A DNA stretch of 28,766 bases from an uncultured Lachnospiraceae bacterium (GTDB taxonomy: Bacteria > Bacillota > Clostridia > Lachnospirales > Lachnospiraceae), in the NCBI GenBank assembly GCA_910585765.1, contig CAJUES010000006.1, positions 1 through 28,766 on the forward strand, read 5' to 3'. The translations under genes were made by a program, and so were the position numbers. Positions 7,762 to 15,707 of this stretch are shown here, piece by piece. Position 1 is the first letter of the stretch. Each line of letters starts with the position of its first letter. The notes under the pieces are model-generated. The model saw only the letters and a program-made list of their open reading frames with translations. It was not told the DNA's origin and did not search any database.

Positions 7762-9354
7762 TTATTCAATATCCATAAAATCCATGTCCTCGTCGTCCAG
7801 AAGATTCTTTGCCTTGTACCCCCTGGCTTGTCCCTTCTCGCCCGGAACCCTGTCATTCTGTGGCTGCGGGCGTCTCGGCGGCTGGCCGTTCACACCTCCC
7901 TGCGGACGTCTTGCCGGCTGACCGCCCTGTGGTCTCGCACCGCCGCTGCCGGGAGCATTTCCTCCCTGTAAGCGTCTTGGCGGCTGGCCGTTCGCACCTC
8001 CCTGCGGCACGCTGTTGGAGAGCGCTCCCTGCGGGCGCCTCGGCGGCTGCTGGCTCTGCGGATGTCTCGGCGGCTGCTGGCCCTGCGGACGTCTCGGCGG
8101 CTGGCCCTGCGGCGCGCTGCCGGAAGGCGCTCCCTGCGGGCGTCTCACCGCCTGCTGGCCCTGCGGACGTTTTGCCGGAAGCGGCTCATCGTCATCGTCG
8201 TCGTCCTCCTCCATGTCTTCCAGATCCTCTATATCGTCGTCCTGGTCATCGTCGTCATCGTCGTAACTCTTGTACCGCTTATAACCGGTGCCCTGCCCCT
8301 TCAGCCTGATCAGCAGCAGCCCTACCACCGACACAAGGATCACAATGATGACCACGAGGATGATCACAGGGATCAGCCCCAGCGCACCGAATCCGTCATC
8401 CGGCGGCGTAATGCCGTCTGTCGTGTAGACATATCTCTGATAGATATGATTTTCCGAGTCAAAGAGATACCATCCCTGTTCCCCGTTCGCCTTCTGTCCA
8501 TAGAAGATCAGGAATGCACCGTTCTTGTAGGCATTGTAGCCCTGTCCGTCCGCACTGAGCGTGATCAGCTCAAATCCCGGCATGATGTATGGAACCTCGT
8601 CCACATTCATGGGAATGACGCTGTTATTCTCAGGCTGCGGTGTCTCCACAGGTGGCTCTGCTGCCGGCGGCTCCTCCGCGGGCGCTGTCTCCGCAGGCGG
8701 CTGTTCCTCCCCCGGAACCTCCCCTGTGATCTGCGTTGTCGCGGGATCGTTCGGGACATTGTCCGTCGTCACCAGATCGGAACGGACATAACCGCTCTTC
8801 TCCTCGTTATTGTAGGTGAACGTCACCTGATACCACTTTTTGCCGTCCGAGCCGTCCGCCTCGCCGACCACGGTCAATATCATCCCGCGGTTCGCCTTCG
8901 CCTTCGACGCGGAGTTCGTGGAGGCGCTCTCCCTGATGTTCGTGTTGTTGCTTATGACGCTGACCTGCTTCGCATCCACAGGTGTCGCCGTGGTCGGCGT
9001 CGTGTCCGCAGACGGCGCTGTGGCTGCACCGCCCTGTGTGTTCGGTATATCCGCCCCGTCGGGCACTTTGATCAGATCACTTCTGATAAAGCCCTTCGTG
9101 TCGGAATTCACATAGACCTGATACCAGGTATTGTTGTCTGTCCCCGATGTCTTGCTGATGATATCGATCACCTTTCCCGATGGCACGCTTGCAAGCTTCG
9201 CGCTGTTGGGATCTGCCGACGCCCTGATCACCGCACTCTTCGCGATCACCGTGCCCTTCACATCGGCAAGGCTCACCATCCCAGCACTCAACACCATGAA
9301 GAACAGCATCAGCGCCATCAGGTGCTTTATTCCGTTTCTTTTGTTCTTTTCCAT
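7762..9354 (-). CDS. Membrane-anchored SH3-domain protein with acidic and Pro/Arg-rich tail
   Basis: This 530-residue protein has an N-terminal signal or anchor helix (11-30), two bacterial SH3 domains (about 33-97 and 130-197, each ending in GF/YxRSDL), a Pro/Glu/Ala-rich linker (208-245), a small region of about 60 residues ending in GWYLFDSENHIYQRYV (about 252-309), a membrane helix (about 324-350), an acidic run dominated by Asp (364-389), a Pro/Arg/Gln/Gly repeat region (395-500) and a C-terminal LLDDEDMDFMDIE. Bacterial SH3 domains usually bind cell-wall peptides, so the predicted layout puts these outside and the low-complexity tail inside. The function is unknown. The ATG has AGGAG upstream and lies 13 bp past the purD stop, so it is translated from the purine mRNA. 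A link to wall or division is only a guess. Confidence 0.88.
   Translation of the reverse strand: MEKNKRNGIKHLMALMLFFMVLSAGMVSLADVKGTVIAKSAVIRASADPNSAKLASVPSGKVIDIISKTSGTDNNTWYQVYVNSDTKGFIRSDLIKVPDGADIPNTQGGAATAPSADTTPTTATPVDAKQVSVISNNTNIRESASTNSASKAKANRGMILTVVGEADGSDGKKWYQVTFTYNNEEKSGYVRSDLVTTDNVPNDPATTQITGEVPGEEQPPAETAPAEEPPAAEPPVETPQPENNSVIPMNVDEVPYIMPGFELITLSADGQGYNAYKNGAFLIFYGQKANGEQGWYLFDSENHIYQRYVYTTDGITPPDDGFGALGLIPVIILVVIIVILVSVVGLLLIRLKGQGTGYKRYKSYDDDDDDQDDDIEDLEDMEEDDDDDDEPLPAKRPQGQQAVRRPQGAPSGSAPQGQPPRRPQGQQPPRHPQSQQPPRRPQGALSNSVPQGGANGQPPRRLQGGNAPGSGGARPQGGQPARRPQGGVNGQPPRRPQPQNDRVPGEKGQARGYKAKNLLDDEDMDFMDIE
7855..8172 (-). repeat. Degenerate coding repeats for RRPQGQ-type units
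   Basis: This stretch of the SH3-domain gene encodes repeated PPRRPQGQ-like units. The clearest DNA copies are 27 bp each at 8030-8056 and 8057-8083, followed by a 24-bp shortened copy at 8084-8107. Divergence between the other copies indicates an old expansion. Confidence 0.85.
8188..8265 (-). repeat. Asp-codon-rich tract in the SH3-domain gene
   Basis: The tract encodes residues 364-389, nearly all Asp or Glu. It sits between the membrane helix and the Pro/Arg repeats, so a strongly negative block directly precedes a strongly positive one on the predicted cytosolic side. Confidence 0.8.
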
Positions 9355-9367
9355 AATCCTACTCCTG

Positions 9368-10642
9368 TCACGCCTCGTCAATCGCTTTCCCGATATCATG
9401 GCGCATATATTTATTGTCAAAGTCAATCCACTCCGTTGCGGCATATGCGTTCGCCCTGGCTTCCCTGAGATCTGCCCCCTTTGCCGTCACACCCAGCACA
9501 CGCCCTCCGTTCGTGACAAACTTTCCGTTCTCATCCAGCTTTGTCCCCGCATGGAAACAATAGTAACCGTCCCTGCCGTCAAACTGCTCCAGACCTCTGA
9601 TCTCGAGCCCCTTGTCGTATCTGACCGGATAGCCGTCGCTTGCGAGCACGACACAGACTGCCGCATTGTCCTCAAACTGAAGGTCTATCTCGTCAAGTGT
9701 CCCGTCGATGCACGCCTCCACCACGTCGATGATATCATTTTTCATGCGCGGGAGCACGACCTGCGCCTCCGGATCGCCAAACCTTGCGTTGTACTCCAAC
9801 ACTCTTGGTCCCTCGGGCGTCAGCATCAGTCCAAAGAAAATAATCCCCTTGAATTCCCTTCCCTCCGCCGCCATGGCGTCGACCGTCGCCTGGTAGATGT
9901 GCTCTCTGCAGAATGCATCCACTTCGGCTGTGTAGAACGGGCTTGGCGAAAATGTCCCCATGCCGCCGGTGTTTGGTCCCTGATCCCCATCCTGCGCGCG
10001 CTTGTGATCCTGCGCGCTTGTCATCGTCCTGATCGTCCTGCCGTCTACGTAGGACAGAACCGACACCTCGCGTCCCGTCATAAACTCCTCGATCACCATA
10101 CGGTTTCCGGCTGTGCCAAACTGCTTGTCGAGCATGATCGAGCGGACACCCGCCCTCGCCTCGTCCAATGTATTGCAGATCAACACACCTTTGCCGAGCG
10201 CCAGACCGTCCGCTTTCAGCACGATCGGAAAACGCGCCGTCTCCAGATACGCCAGCGCCTTATCCGCATCGTCAAAGTTCTCATACGCCGCTGTCGGTAT
10301 GTTGTATTTCTTCATCAGATCCTTGGAAAACGCCTTGGAGCCCTCGAGAACCGCCGCATTCTTCCGCGGTCCGAATACCCTGAGCCCTTCCGCCTCGAAC
10401 ACATCGACCACGCCGCCCACCAGCGGGTCATCCATGCCGATGATCGTGAGATCGACCTGCTTTTCCTTCGCAAAGGCCGCAAGCCTGTCAAACTCCATCG
10501 CGCCGATCGCCACACACTCCGCAATCTGTCCGATCCCCGCGTTTCCGGGAGCGCAGTAGATCTTGTCAACTTTCGGGCTCTTTGCCACGCTGACAGCGAT
10601 CGCATGTTCGCGTCCGCCGCTTCCTACGATTAAAACTTTCAT
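9368..10642 (-). CDS. purD: Phosphoribosylamine-glycine ligase (GAR synthetase)
   Basis: Catalyses the second step of purine synthesis, ATP-dependent joining of glycine to phosphoribosylamine to give GAR. The 424-residue length is normal. The N-terminal fold shows GSGGREHAI (7-15) and CAPGNAG (30-36); the ATP-grasp domain follows from about residue 100 with LKADGLALGKGV and a late EYNARFGDPEAQ motif that binds ATP and metal. The usual GPEAPL motif reads GMDDPL here, a variant I associate with clostridial enzymes. It is separated from purN by a 120-bp spacer, the longest gap in the operon, and its start has only a weak ribosome site. The SH3-domain gene follows after 13 bp. Confidence 0.97.
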   Translation of the reverse strand: MKVLIVGSGGREHAIAVSVAKSPKVDKIYCAPGNAGIGQIAECVAIGAMEFDRLAAFAKEKQVDLTIIGMDDPLVGGVVDVFEAEGLRVFGPRKNAAVLEGSKAFSKDLMKKYNIPTAAYENFDDADKALAYLETARFPIVLKADGLALGKGVLICNTLDEARAGVRSIMLDKQFGTAGNRMVIEEFMTGREVSVLSYVDGRTIRTMTSAQDHKRAQDGDQGPNTGGMGTFSPSPFYTAEVDAFCREHIYQATVDAMAAEGREFKGIIFFGLMLTPEGPRVLEYNARFGDPEAQVVLPRMKNDIIDVVEACIDGTLDEIDLQFEDNAAVCVVLASDGYPVRYDKGLEIRGLEQFDGRDGYYCFHAGTKLDENGKFVTNGGRVLGVTAKGADLREARANAYAATEWIDFDNKYMRHDIGKAIDEA

Positions 10643-10762
10643 GCCGCTCTCTATATCCTTTCCTCATCTCAATATCTCACTATCCCAATATACATGGTCC
10701 AATTATCTCAGACTCCGCATCTCAACGCATCCTTCTCTCAGTCCACGATTGCGGCTGCCGGT
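10643..10762 (-). other. 120-bp purine-rich spacer between purN and purD
   Basis: No reading frame is supported here. On the minus strand the RNA is rich in G and A and contains four copies of TGAGAT (plus-strand positions 10666-10671, 10674-10679, 10705-10710 and 10719-10724). A 6-bp GGCTGC/GCAGCC stem around the purN stop has no U-run after it, so it is not called a terminator. Its role is unknown; a leader or processing site for purD is possible. Confidence 0.5.
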
Positions 10763-11356
10763 TCAGAGCAGCCCGTTTGCGATCATGTTGACCGCCTGCG
10801 GCAGGATCACCCACTCCGCCTGTTCCATGACACGCCGCTGGAGCACCTCGGGCGTGTCATCCGGCAGCACCTCCACGGCTTTCTGCAGGATGATCGGTCC
10901 CGTGTCCGTCCCCTCATCCACGAAGTGGACCGTGGCTCCGGTGATCTTCACACCGCGCGACAAGACCGCCTCGTGCACTTTCAGCCCGTAATAACCCTTC
11001 CCGCAGAACGAGGGGATCAGCGCCGGATGGATGTTGATGATCCGCCCTTCATACTTCCTGATCATCATCGGCGGAAGCACGACCAGGAAACCTGCCAGCA
11101 CGATCAGATCCGGCTCTGCATCGTCCACGCACCTCAAAAGTGCCTCGTTAAACTGCTCCCTGTCCCCGTAGTCCTTCGGCGACACAGACACGGCGTCAAT
11201 CCCTCTGCCTCTTGCGCGCTCCAGCGCGAACGCCCCTTTATTGTTGCTGATCACCCGCACGATCTGTGCATTGGTGATCGTCCCTGCATCGACGGCGTCC
11301 ATGACCGCCTGGAGATTCGTCCCGCCGCCGGAGACACACACGCAAACTCTCAGCAT
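10763..11356 (-). CDS. purN: Phosphoribosylglycinamide formyltransferase
   Basis: Transfers a formyl group from 10-formyltetrahydrofolate to GAR, the third purine step. The 197-residue protein shows SGGGTNLQ (9-16), the catalytic NIHPALIPSF segment with Asn108 and His110, and TGATVHFVDEGTDTGP (139-154) with the conserved Asp151. Its start overlaps the purM stop by 7 bp (ATGCTGA), a sign of translational coupling, with GGGAG just upstream inside purM. The length and active site are complete. Confidence 0.97.
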   Translation of the reverse strand: MLRVCVCVSGGGTNLQAVMDAVDAGTITNAQIVRVISNNKGAFALERARGRGIDAVSVSPKDYGDREQFNEALLRCVDDAEPDLIVLAGFLVVLPPMMIRKYEGRIINIHPALIPSFCGKGYYGLKVHEAVLSRGVKITGATVHFVDEGTDTGPIILQKAVEVLPDDTPEVLQRRVMEQAEWVILPQAVNMIANGLL

Positions 11357-12375
11357 ATCGTTACTCCCTTTTCTCCATCCCGGATCTCACCGATCACATA
11401 GCAAGTCTCGCCCGCTGCCCTGACCGCCTCCATCGCCCTGTCCACATCGCCGGGAGCGACTGCGGCGATCATGCCGATCCCCATGTTGTATGTATTGTAC
11501 ATCATGTGTTCTTCGATACCGCCCTTGTCCTGCAGCAGCCTGAATATCGCGGGAACCTTATAGCTGTCCTTCCTGATCACTGCGTGCACGCCGTCGTGGA
11601 GCATGCGCGGCACATTCTCATAAAATCCGCCCCCCGTGATGTGACTGCACGCCTTGATCACAACACCGCTCTCCCGGATGCTCCTCAGCGCTTTCACATA
11701 GATGATCGTAGGCTCGATCAGTGCCTCTCCGAGCGTCTTTCCCAGCTCATCATAGTGCGTATCGAGGCTCTCCCTTGTCATTTCAAACACCTTTCTGATC
11801 AGGGAAAAGCCGTTGCTGTGCACGCCGCTCGACGCGATGCCGATCAGAACATCGCCCGCCTCGAGATCCGCGCCCGTGATCAGATCCTTCTCGTCGACCA
11901 CGCCCACTGCGAACCCTGCAAGGTCATATTCATCCTCCGGCATCAGCCCCGGATGCTCCGCGGTTTCGCCGCCGATCAGCGCCGCGCCGCACTGCCTGCA
12001 GCCCTCCGCCACGCCCTTTACGATCGTCGCGATCTTCTCGGGCTCATTCTTTCCGCAGGCAATATAGTCGAGGAAAAACAACGGCTCACCGCCCGCACAT
12101 GCGATATCGTTGACACACATCGCCACACAGTCTATGCCGACCGTATCGTGCTTATCCATCAGAAATGCCAGCTTGATCTTGGTCCCGACCCCGTCTGTCC
12201 CCGAGACGAGCGTCGGCTTTTCCATGTTCTTGAACGCCTCCATGGAGAATGCGCCCGAGAACCCGCCGATCCCCCCGAGCACCTCCGGGCGCATCGTCTC
12301 TTTCACGTACTTCTTCATCAGCTCAACCGACTGATATCCGGCTTCGATATCAACACCTGCGTTCTTGTAATCCAT
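11350..12375 (-). CDS. purM: Phosphoribosylformylglycinamidine cyclo-ligase (AIR synthetase)
   Basis: Closes the imidazole ring of FGAM to give AIR with ATP hydrolysis. The 341-residue protein carries family signatures such as DIEAG near the N-terminus, IGGFSGAF (36-43), the ATP and metal motif SGTDGVGTK, GGETAEHPG and ITGGGFYEN. The ATG is preceded by AGGAGG at 5 bases. It starts 30 bp after purE and overlaps purN, so it is firmly inside the operon. purC, purF, purL and purH are not in the window. Confidence 0.97.
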   Translation of the reverse strand: MDYKNAGVDIEAGYQSVELMKKYVKETMRPEVLGGIGGFSGAFSMEAFKNMEKPTLVSGTDGVGTKIKLAFLMDKHDTVGIDCVAMCVNDIACAGGEPLFFLDYIACGKNEPEKIATIVKGVAEGCRQCGAALIGGETAEHPGLMPEDEYDLAGFAVGVVDEKDLITGADLEAGDVLIGIASSGVHSNGFSLIRKVFEMTRESLDTHYDELGKTLGEALIEPTIIYVKALRSIRESGVVIKACSHITGGGFYENVPRMLHDGVHAVIRKDSYKVPAIFRLLQDKGGIEEHMMYNTYNMGIGMIAAVAPGDVDRAMEAVRAAGETCYVIGEIRDGEKGVTIC

Positions 12376-12405
12376 AATTCCCTCCTATTATCAATCCCTC
12401 TGTCA

Positions 12406-12915
12406 TCACTTCCCGGGATATTCACGATATCCGGTCTCCTGCAGCTTCGCATCCTTTGCCATGACCTGCTCTTTCAGCTTTGCCGAATAGTCTTTCAGCT
12501 TTGCGAGCAGGGCGTCATCCGATGTCGCAAGGATCTTCGCCGCGAGAAGCCCTGCATTTGCACCGCCGTTGATCGCCACTGTCGCCACCGGGATGCCCGA
12601 CGGCATCTGCACGATAGAGTACAGCGAATCACGCCCGCCGAGTGATGTCGTGTGCATCGGAATGCCAATGACAGGCATCGGGAAAATGGCAGCGCACATT
12701 CCCGGCAGATGAGCCGCCATCCCCGCTCCGGCGATGATCACCTTAAATCCTCTCTCCTCCGCGGTCTTTGCATACTCAAAAAACACATCCGGCTCCCTGT
12801 GCGCCGAGATGATCTTCATCTCATAGGAAACGCCGAGTTCCTCCAATATATCTGCTGCCTTTGCCATGACGGGCATATCCGAATCGGAACCCATCACAAT
12901 ACCAACCTGTGCCAT
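12406..12915 (-). CDS. purE: N5-carboxyaminoimidazole ribonucleotide mutase (class I PurE)
   Basis: Moves the carboxyl group of N5-CAIR to form CAIR. The 169-residue protein has the class I motifs GSDSD (9-13), SAHREP (38-43) and AGAGMAAHLPGM (62-73). It is the first gene of the purE-M-N-D-SH3 transcript, with GGAGG at 7 bases from the ATG and a sigma-A promoter just upstream. A separate purK would normally supply N5-CAIR; none is visible here. Confidence 0.97.
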   Translation of the reverse strand: MAQVGIVMGSDSDMPVMAKAADILEELGVSYEMKIISAHREPDVFFEYAKTAEERGFKVIIAGAGMAAHLPGMCAAIFPMPVIGIPMHTTSLGGRDSLYSIVQMPSGIPVATVAINGGANAGLLAAKILATSDDALLAKLKDYSAKLKEQVMAKDAKLQETGYREYPGK

Positions 12916-12961
12916 AGATAACCTCCACTATATACCTTTGCTTTTATTCCTAACCCCTTAT

Positions 12962-12990
12962 AGTTTACAAACAATACATTCATACGTCAA
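12962..12990 (-). promoter_or_regulatory. Promoter of the purine operon
   Basis: On the minus strand TTGACG (12985-12990) and TAAACT (12962-12967) are separated by 17 bases. The predicted leader before purE is only about 40 bases, too short for a purine riboswitch, and no copy of the Bacillus PurR box was recognised. Confidence 0.65.
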
Positions 12991-13016
12991 CAAATTATTC
13001 TAAAATTTCACAAAAT

Positions 13017-13033
13017 AACTGCGGGTCAGCAGT
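13017..13033 (-). terminator. Weak stem-loop spanning the stop of the M29-like gene
   Basis: ACTGC (13018-13022) and GCAGT (13029-13033) can pair, placing the TGA stop in a 6-base loop; the minus-strand RNA continues as TATTTT. The stem is short, so termination here is uncertain. Confidence 0.35.
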
Positions 13034-15098
13034 CGAGGGGCACATTCAATTCCTCTGTGCCGGCAAGCACGAACCTTCCCTTTTCTATGATGGAAAACGC
13101 CTCGCCGTCCTTGCTGTACGCGATGATAGACCCCAGCTCGTCGTAAGGGATCGTGATGTCGGTGTGGCAGGCAAAATACGCTTTCGAGGGCTCTGTCTTT
13201 CTCAGGATCGACACGGAATTGTCCTTCGCGACGACTTCCCTGCCGTCCTCGTTGAACACCCGGACTTCCTCGCTCCTCGAGTAGCAGGTATCTCCGACTG
13301 CAAAGTGCGGCCCTGTCTTCTCCGCGATCAGGATCGGGAACAGGTTTGCGATGTCGTACTTCTTTGCCGTCATGTACGCTGTCGTATTCGTACCGATCGC
13401 AAACTCCCCTAGCGGCAGCGAATCGTGGTGAAACAGCACATTTGCCTTGATATAAGCGCTGTTCTTCTCCTCGCTGTCAAAGTTCGAGCAGCTGTAGCCG
13501 GCGGTCATCCCGTCCTCAAAGTCGATCTCAAGATCGTGATACTCAAGCTCGTTCAGAAATACACGGCTGACGTGGAGCTTTCCGTTCGTCCCCTCAAGCA
13601 CCGGCGATGTGAACACTTCGCCGACAGGGATGTTGACATCCGCGACACAGTTCTCAAAAATGGATTCCTTCCCGGGATCCCCCAGCGGGTAGAGCGCCAC
13701 GCGAAGGTCCGTCCTGTTGCCGTTCATCCCCTTGATCTCCACGTACGACGCCTTGTTGAGCGTGTCGATGATCGTCGCCTGTATGCGCTCATAGGTCCTG
13801 TAATCGAGGGTGTTTAATTTGATCGTCTCGTCAAAGATCTCCCCAAAGCGCTCTCCGATGCTGGGAACGGGAAACGCTATGATCGTGAAGCTCCTCTCCT
13901 CCTCGTTGATGTAGCTGCTCACGATGTTCTGGGAAGCCCCCGTCAGCTCCGCCGACATCTTCTGCTGCTCCGCGTCCAGACTGCACACCTCATCCTTGGA
14001 CTCGGGCGCAAAGGGAGGCTCGCCAAACACTTCGATGACCGCAGGGCCTGCGTACACCGCCGCCTTCTCCCGCACCGCCTCGTAAGCCGTCCTGAGCACC
14101 TCAAGCTTTCTGTTCACAAGCTTTTTGTCGAGGAAGAGCGCGATATCATCCTTGTGGTCGTACAGAAACTGCTTGCTGGCATCCGCACCGTAATACCCCC
14201 TCTTGCGCACAACGGACTTGCCGAAGATATTGTTCTCACACCGGAAGATCGTCGGCTTTAACCCCATCTTTGCAAAATTTGCGATCGCCGCCCTCACCAC
14301 GCGCTCGAATCCGAGCATATAATGAATATTGACTGTCTTCTTTTTGCCCAGATCCACATGCGCCTTCTCGAATCCGAGACGGTAGCCCTCCGTGTACGTG
14401 TCCGCCATCAGCTGGATGCGCTCCTCGGGCAGCGAATTCAGGTACTGCGCCATCTTCTCCACATCCGGCGACACGTACTCGCCATACCGGTACAGATAAC
14501 GCAGATCGCCAAGATCGCTGTCCTCCACGATCCTGACTGCAAAATCGCAGTCTGCATCCACCAGACCGCGCACCCGGCATCCGGCAGCTGTCTCTGAGTA
14601 GTCGCTCACGAACCAGTACAGCGTATCCCTGATATCACTTGTGTTTGGCACTGCCGCCTTCTCAGGCAGTGTGCGGAGCTCCGCCTCCGACTGCGTGTAG
14701 GCAAACGCATTGTATATCTCCACAAAAAGCTCCATGCGTATCACCAGATCCTCATACCGCTGCTCGAAAGCATAGGGTATCATCGCCCTGATCTCCGCGT
14801 ACAGAAATGACAGCAGTCTGCCCATCTCAAGTCCGTACTTCCCACAGGTATAAGTCGGATTGGCATAGCTCTCCGCGTAGTGCGGAGCGAGGATGTCCTC
14901 ATACAATCCCCTGTTCTCCTCCCTAAGCTCCTCCAGTCCCGCATCCTTATCCCTGTTGTCACATGCCGCTGACACCTGCAGGATGAACCCTGCCACCTGC
15001 TCGAAATAATCCCTGTACTCCTCCGCCACTTCCTGCGCTGCCGCGATCTCCTTGATCCTGCCGCAGCAGAGCCCGTATCTTTCTCTCAAAACTTCCAT
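13026..15098 (-). CDS. M29-like aminopeptidase with large N-terminal addition
   Basis: The C-terminal part (about 315-690) resembles the thermophilic aminopeptidases of family M29 (AmpS/PepS type). Visible motifs are KGMNGNRTDLRVAL (456-469), PVGEVFTSP with Glu494, LGEFAIGTN with Glu565, GPHFAVG with His598 and CHTDITI with His645 and Asp647, which fit the expected two-metal ligand set. M29 enzymes are usually about 410 residues and remove N-terminal amino acids in the cytosol. Here about 300 residues precede the known domain; that part is mostly helical, with Cys pairs and Tyr-rich stretches, and I do not recognise it. AGGAG lies 9 bases before the ATG. The gene starts 1 bp past the stop of the DUF6142-like gene, so it is coupled to it and is the last gene of the nrdD-pyrF-pyrE run. 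Confidence 0.82.
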   Translation of the reverse strand: MEVLRERYGLCCGRIKEIAAAQEVAEEYRDYFEQVAGFILQVSAACDNRDKDAGLEELREENRGLYEDILAPHYAESYANPTYTCGKYGLEMGRLLSFLYAEIRAMIPYAFEQRYEDLVIRMELFVEIYNAFAYTQSEAELRTLPEKAAVPNTSDIRDTLYWFVSDYSETAAGCRVRGLVDADCDFAVRIVEDSDLGDLRYLYRYGEYVSPDVEKMAQYLNSLPEERIQLMADTYTEGYRLGFEKAHVDLGKKKTVNIHYMLGFERVVRAAIANFAKMGLKPTIFRCENNIFGKSVVRKRGYYGADASKQFLYDHKDDIALFLDKKLVNRKLEVLRTAYEAVREKAAVYAGPAVIEVFGEPPFAPESKDEVCSLDAEQQKMSAELTGASQNIVSSYINEEERSFTIIAFPVPSIGERFGEIFDETIKLNTLDYRTYERIQATIIDTLNKASYVEIKGMNGNRTDLRVALYPLGDPGKESIFENCVADVNIPVGEVFTSPVLEGTNGKLHVSRVFLNELEYHDLEIDFEDGMTAGYSCSNFDSEEKNSAYIKANVLFHHDSLPLGEFAIGTNTTAYMTAKKYDIANLFPILIAEKTGPHFAVGDTCYSRSEEVRVFNEDGREVVAKDNSVSILRKTEPSKAYFACHTDITIPYDELGSIIAYSKDGEAFSIIEKGRFVLAGTEELNVPLDC

Positions 15099-15099
15099 C

Positions 15100-15426
15100 T
15101 CAAATCACTCCTAAATATAGTATAATACCGCTTGCTATCACTGTCAGTATATTCAAAAAAATACCTGCAACCGGAAAAAACCTGAAAATGTCCTTCTCCA
15201 TCAGCGACCTGATCCCCAAAACCAGCCCTGCGGCTGCATAGAACAGTGCCAGGAGCACCACCGCGCCATACTGCATGCGTGCAGCCCCTCCATCCAGGTA
15301 CGTCCGGTGGACCGCCAGGCAGATCGCAGCCCCCGCCACCAGTCCCAGTATCGTCGACATGATCCCCCACTTAGGATTTTTCTTGTCTGTAAAAATATAC
15401 CCTTGCCTGCCAAAAATCCGCAACAT
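15100..15426 (-). CDS. Small three-helix membrane protein, DUF6142-like
   Basis: A 108-residue protein whose N-terminal segment IFTDKKNPKWGIMSTILG is followed by three hydrophobic helices (about 22-41, 50-72 and 83-106). This resembles DUF6142 proteins of Lachnospiraceae as I remember them; the family call is by recall. The ATG giving MLRIFGR is chosen because AGGAGG lies 7 bases upstream; the 35 in-frame codons before it are not membrane-like. It sits between a 50-residue membrane protein and the M29-like peptidase, with a 1-bp gap to the latter. The function is unknown. Confidence 0.75.
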   Translation of the reverse strand: MLRIFGRQGYIFTDKKNPKWGIMSTILGLVAGAAICLAVHRTYLDGGAARMQYGAVVLLALFYAAAGLVLGIRSLMEKDIFRFFPVAGIFLNILTVIASGIILYLGVI

Positions 15427-15490
15427 CTCCACTCCTCCTGCCGTGCGCTGTCGATGCGAAATGGGCATTCCGTATGAAATGCCCACCATT

Positions 15491-15643
15491 CTAAAATAAT
15501 ATCTTTGATTTGCCCGCCAGAAGCCTGCCACCGCTGATCAGGAGCATCACGCCGATCGTCGTCCCGACAACGATCGATATCACTCCCAGCACGATCGAGA
15601 GTGTGCCTGCCCGCCCCATTGCCTTGTATATCCTCTCTTCCAT
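15491..15643 (-). CDS. 50-residue single-span membrane protein
   Basis: A short frame starting MEERIYKAMGRAG, with a hydrophobic span of about 24 residues (14-37), then GGRLLAGKSKILF. A clear GGAGG lies 7 bases before the ATG, and the compact gene sits between pyrE and the DUF6142-like gene in the same direction. The pattern of a short amphipathic start, a Gly/Ile/Val-rich helix and a basic tail recalls small proteins I have seen beside similar genes in Lachnospiraceae. The function is unknown. Confidence 0.72.
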   Translation of the reverse strand: MEERIYKAMGRAGTLSIVLGVISIVVGTTIGVMLLISGGRLLAGKSKILF

Positions 15644-15707
15644 CTCAATCCTCCATTTCCAGAATACAACTTCTCAGAATCTATATGATCTATCGGCGCT
15701 CCGCGCT

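Noticed and set aside
9131..10633. Plus-strand frame of 500 codons opposite purD
   Set aside because: It is antisense to an intact purD and its composition is typical of a shadow frame.
10643..10762. TRAP-type GAG-repeat binding site before purD
   Set aside because: The GAG/UAG triplets are not spaced at a regular 2-3 bases and the gene is not for tryptophan metabolism.
12916..12961. Purine riboswitch before purE
   Set aside because: The predicted leader is only about 40 bases and lacks the three-helix aptamer layout.
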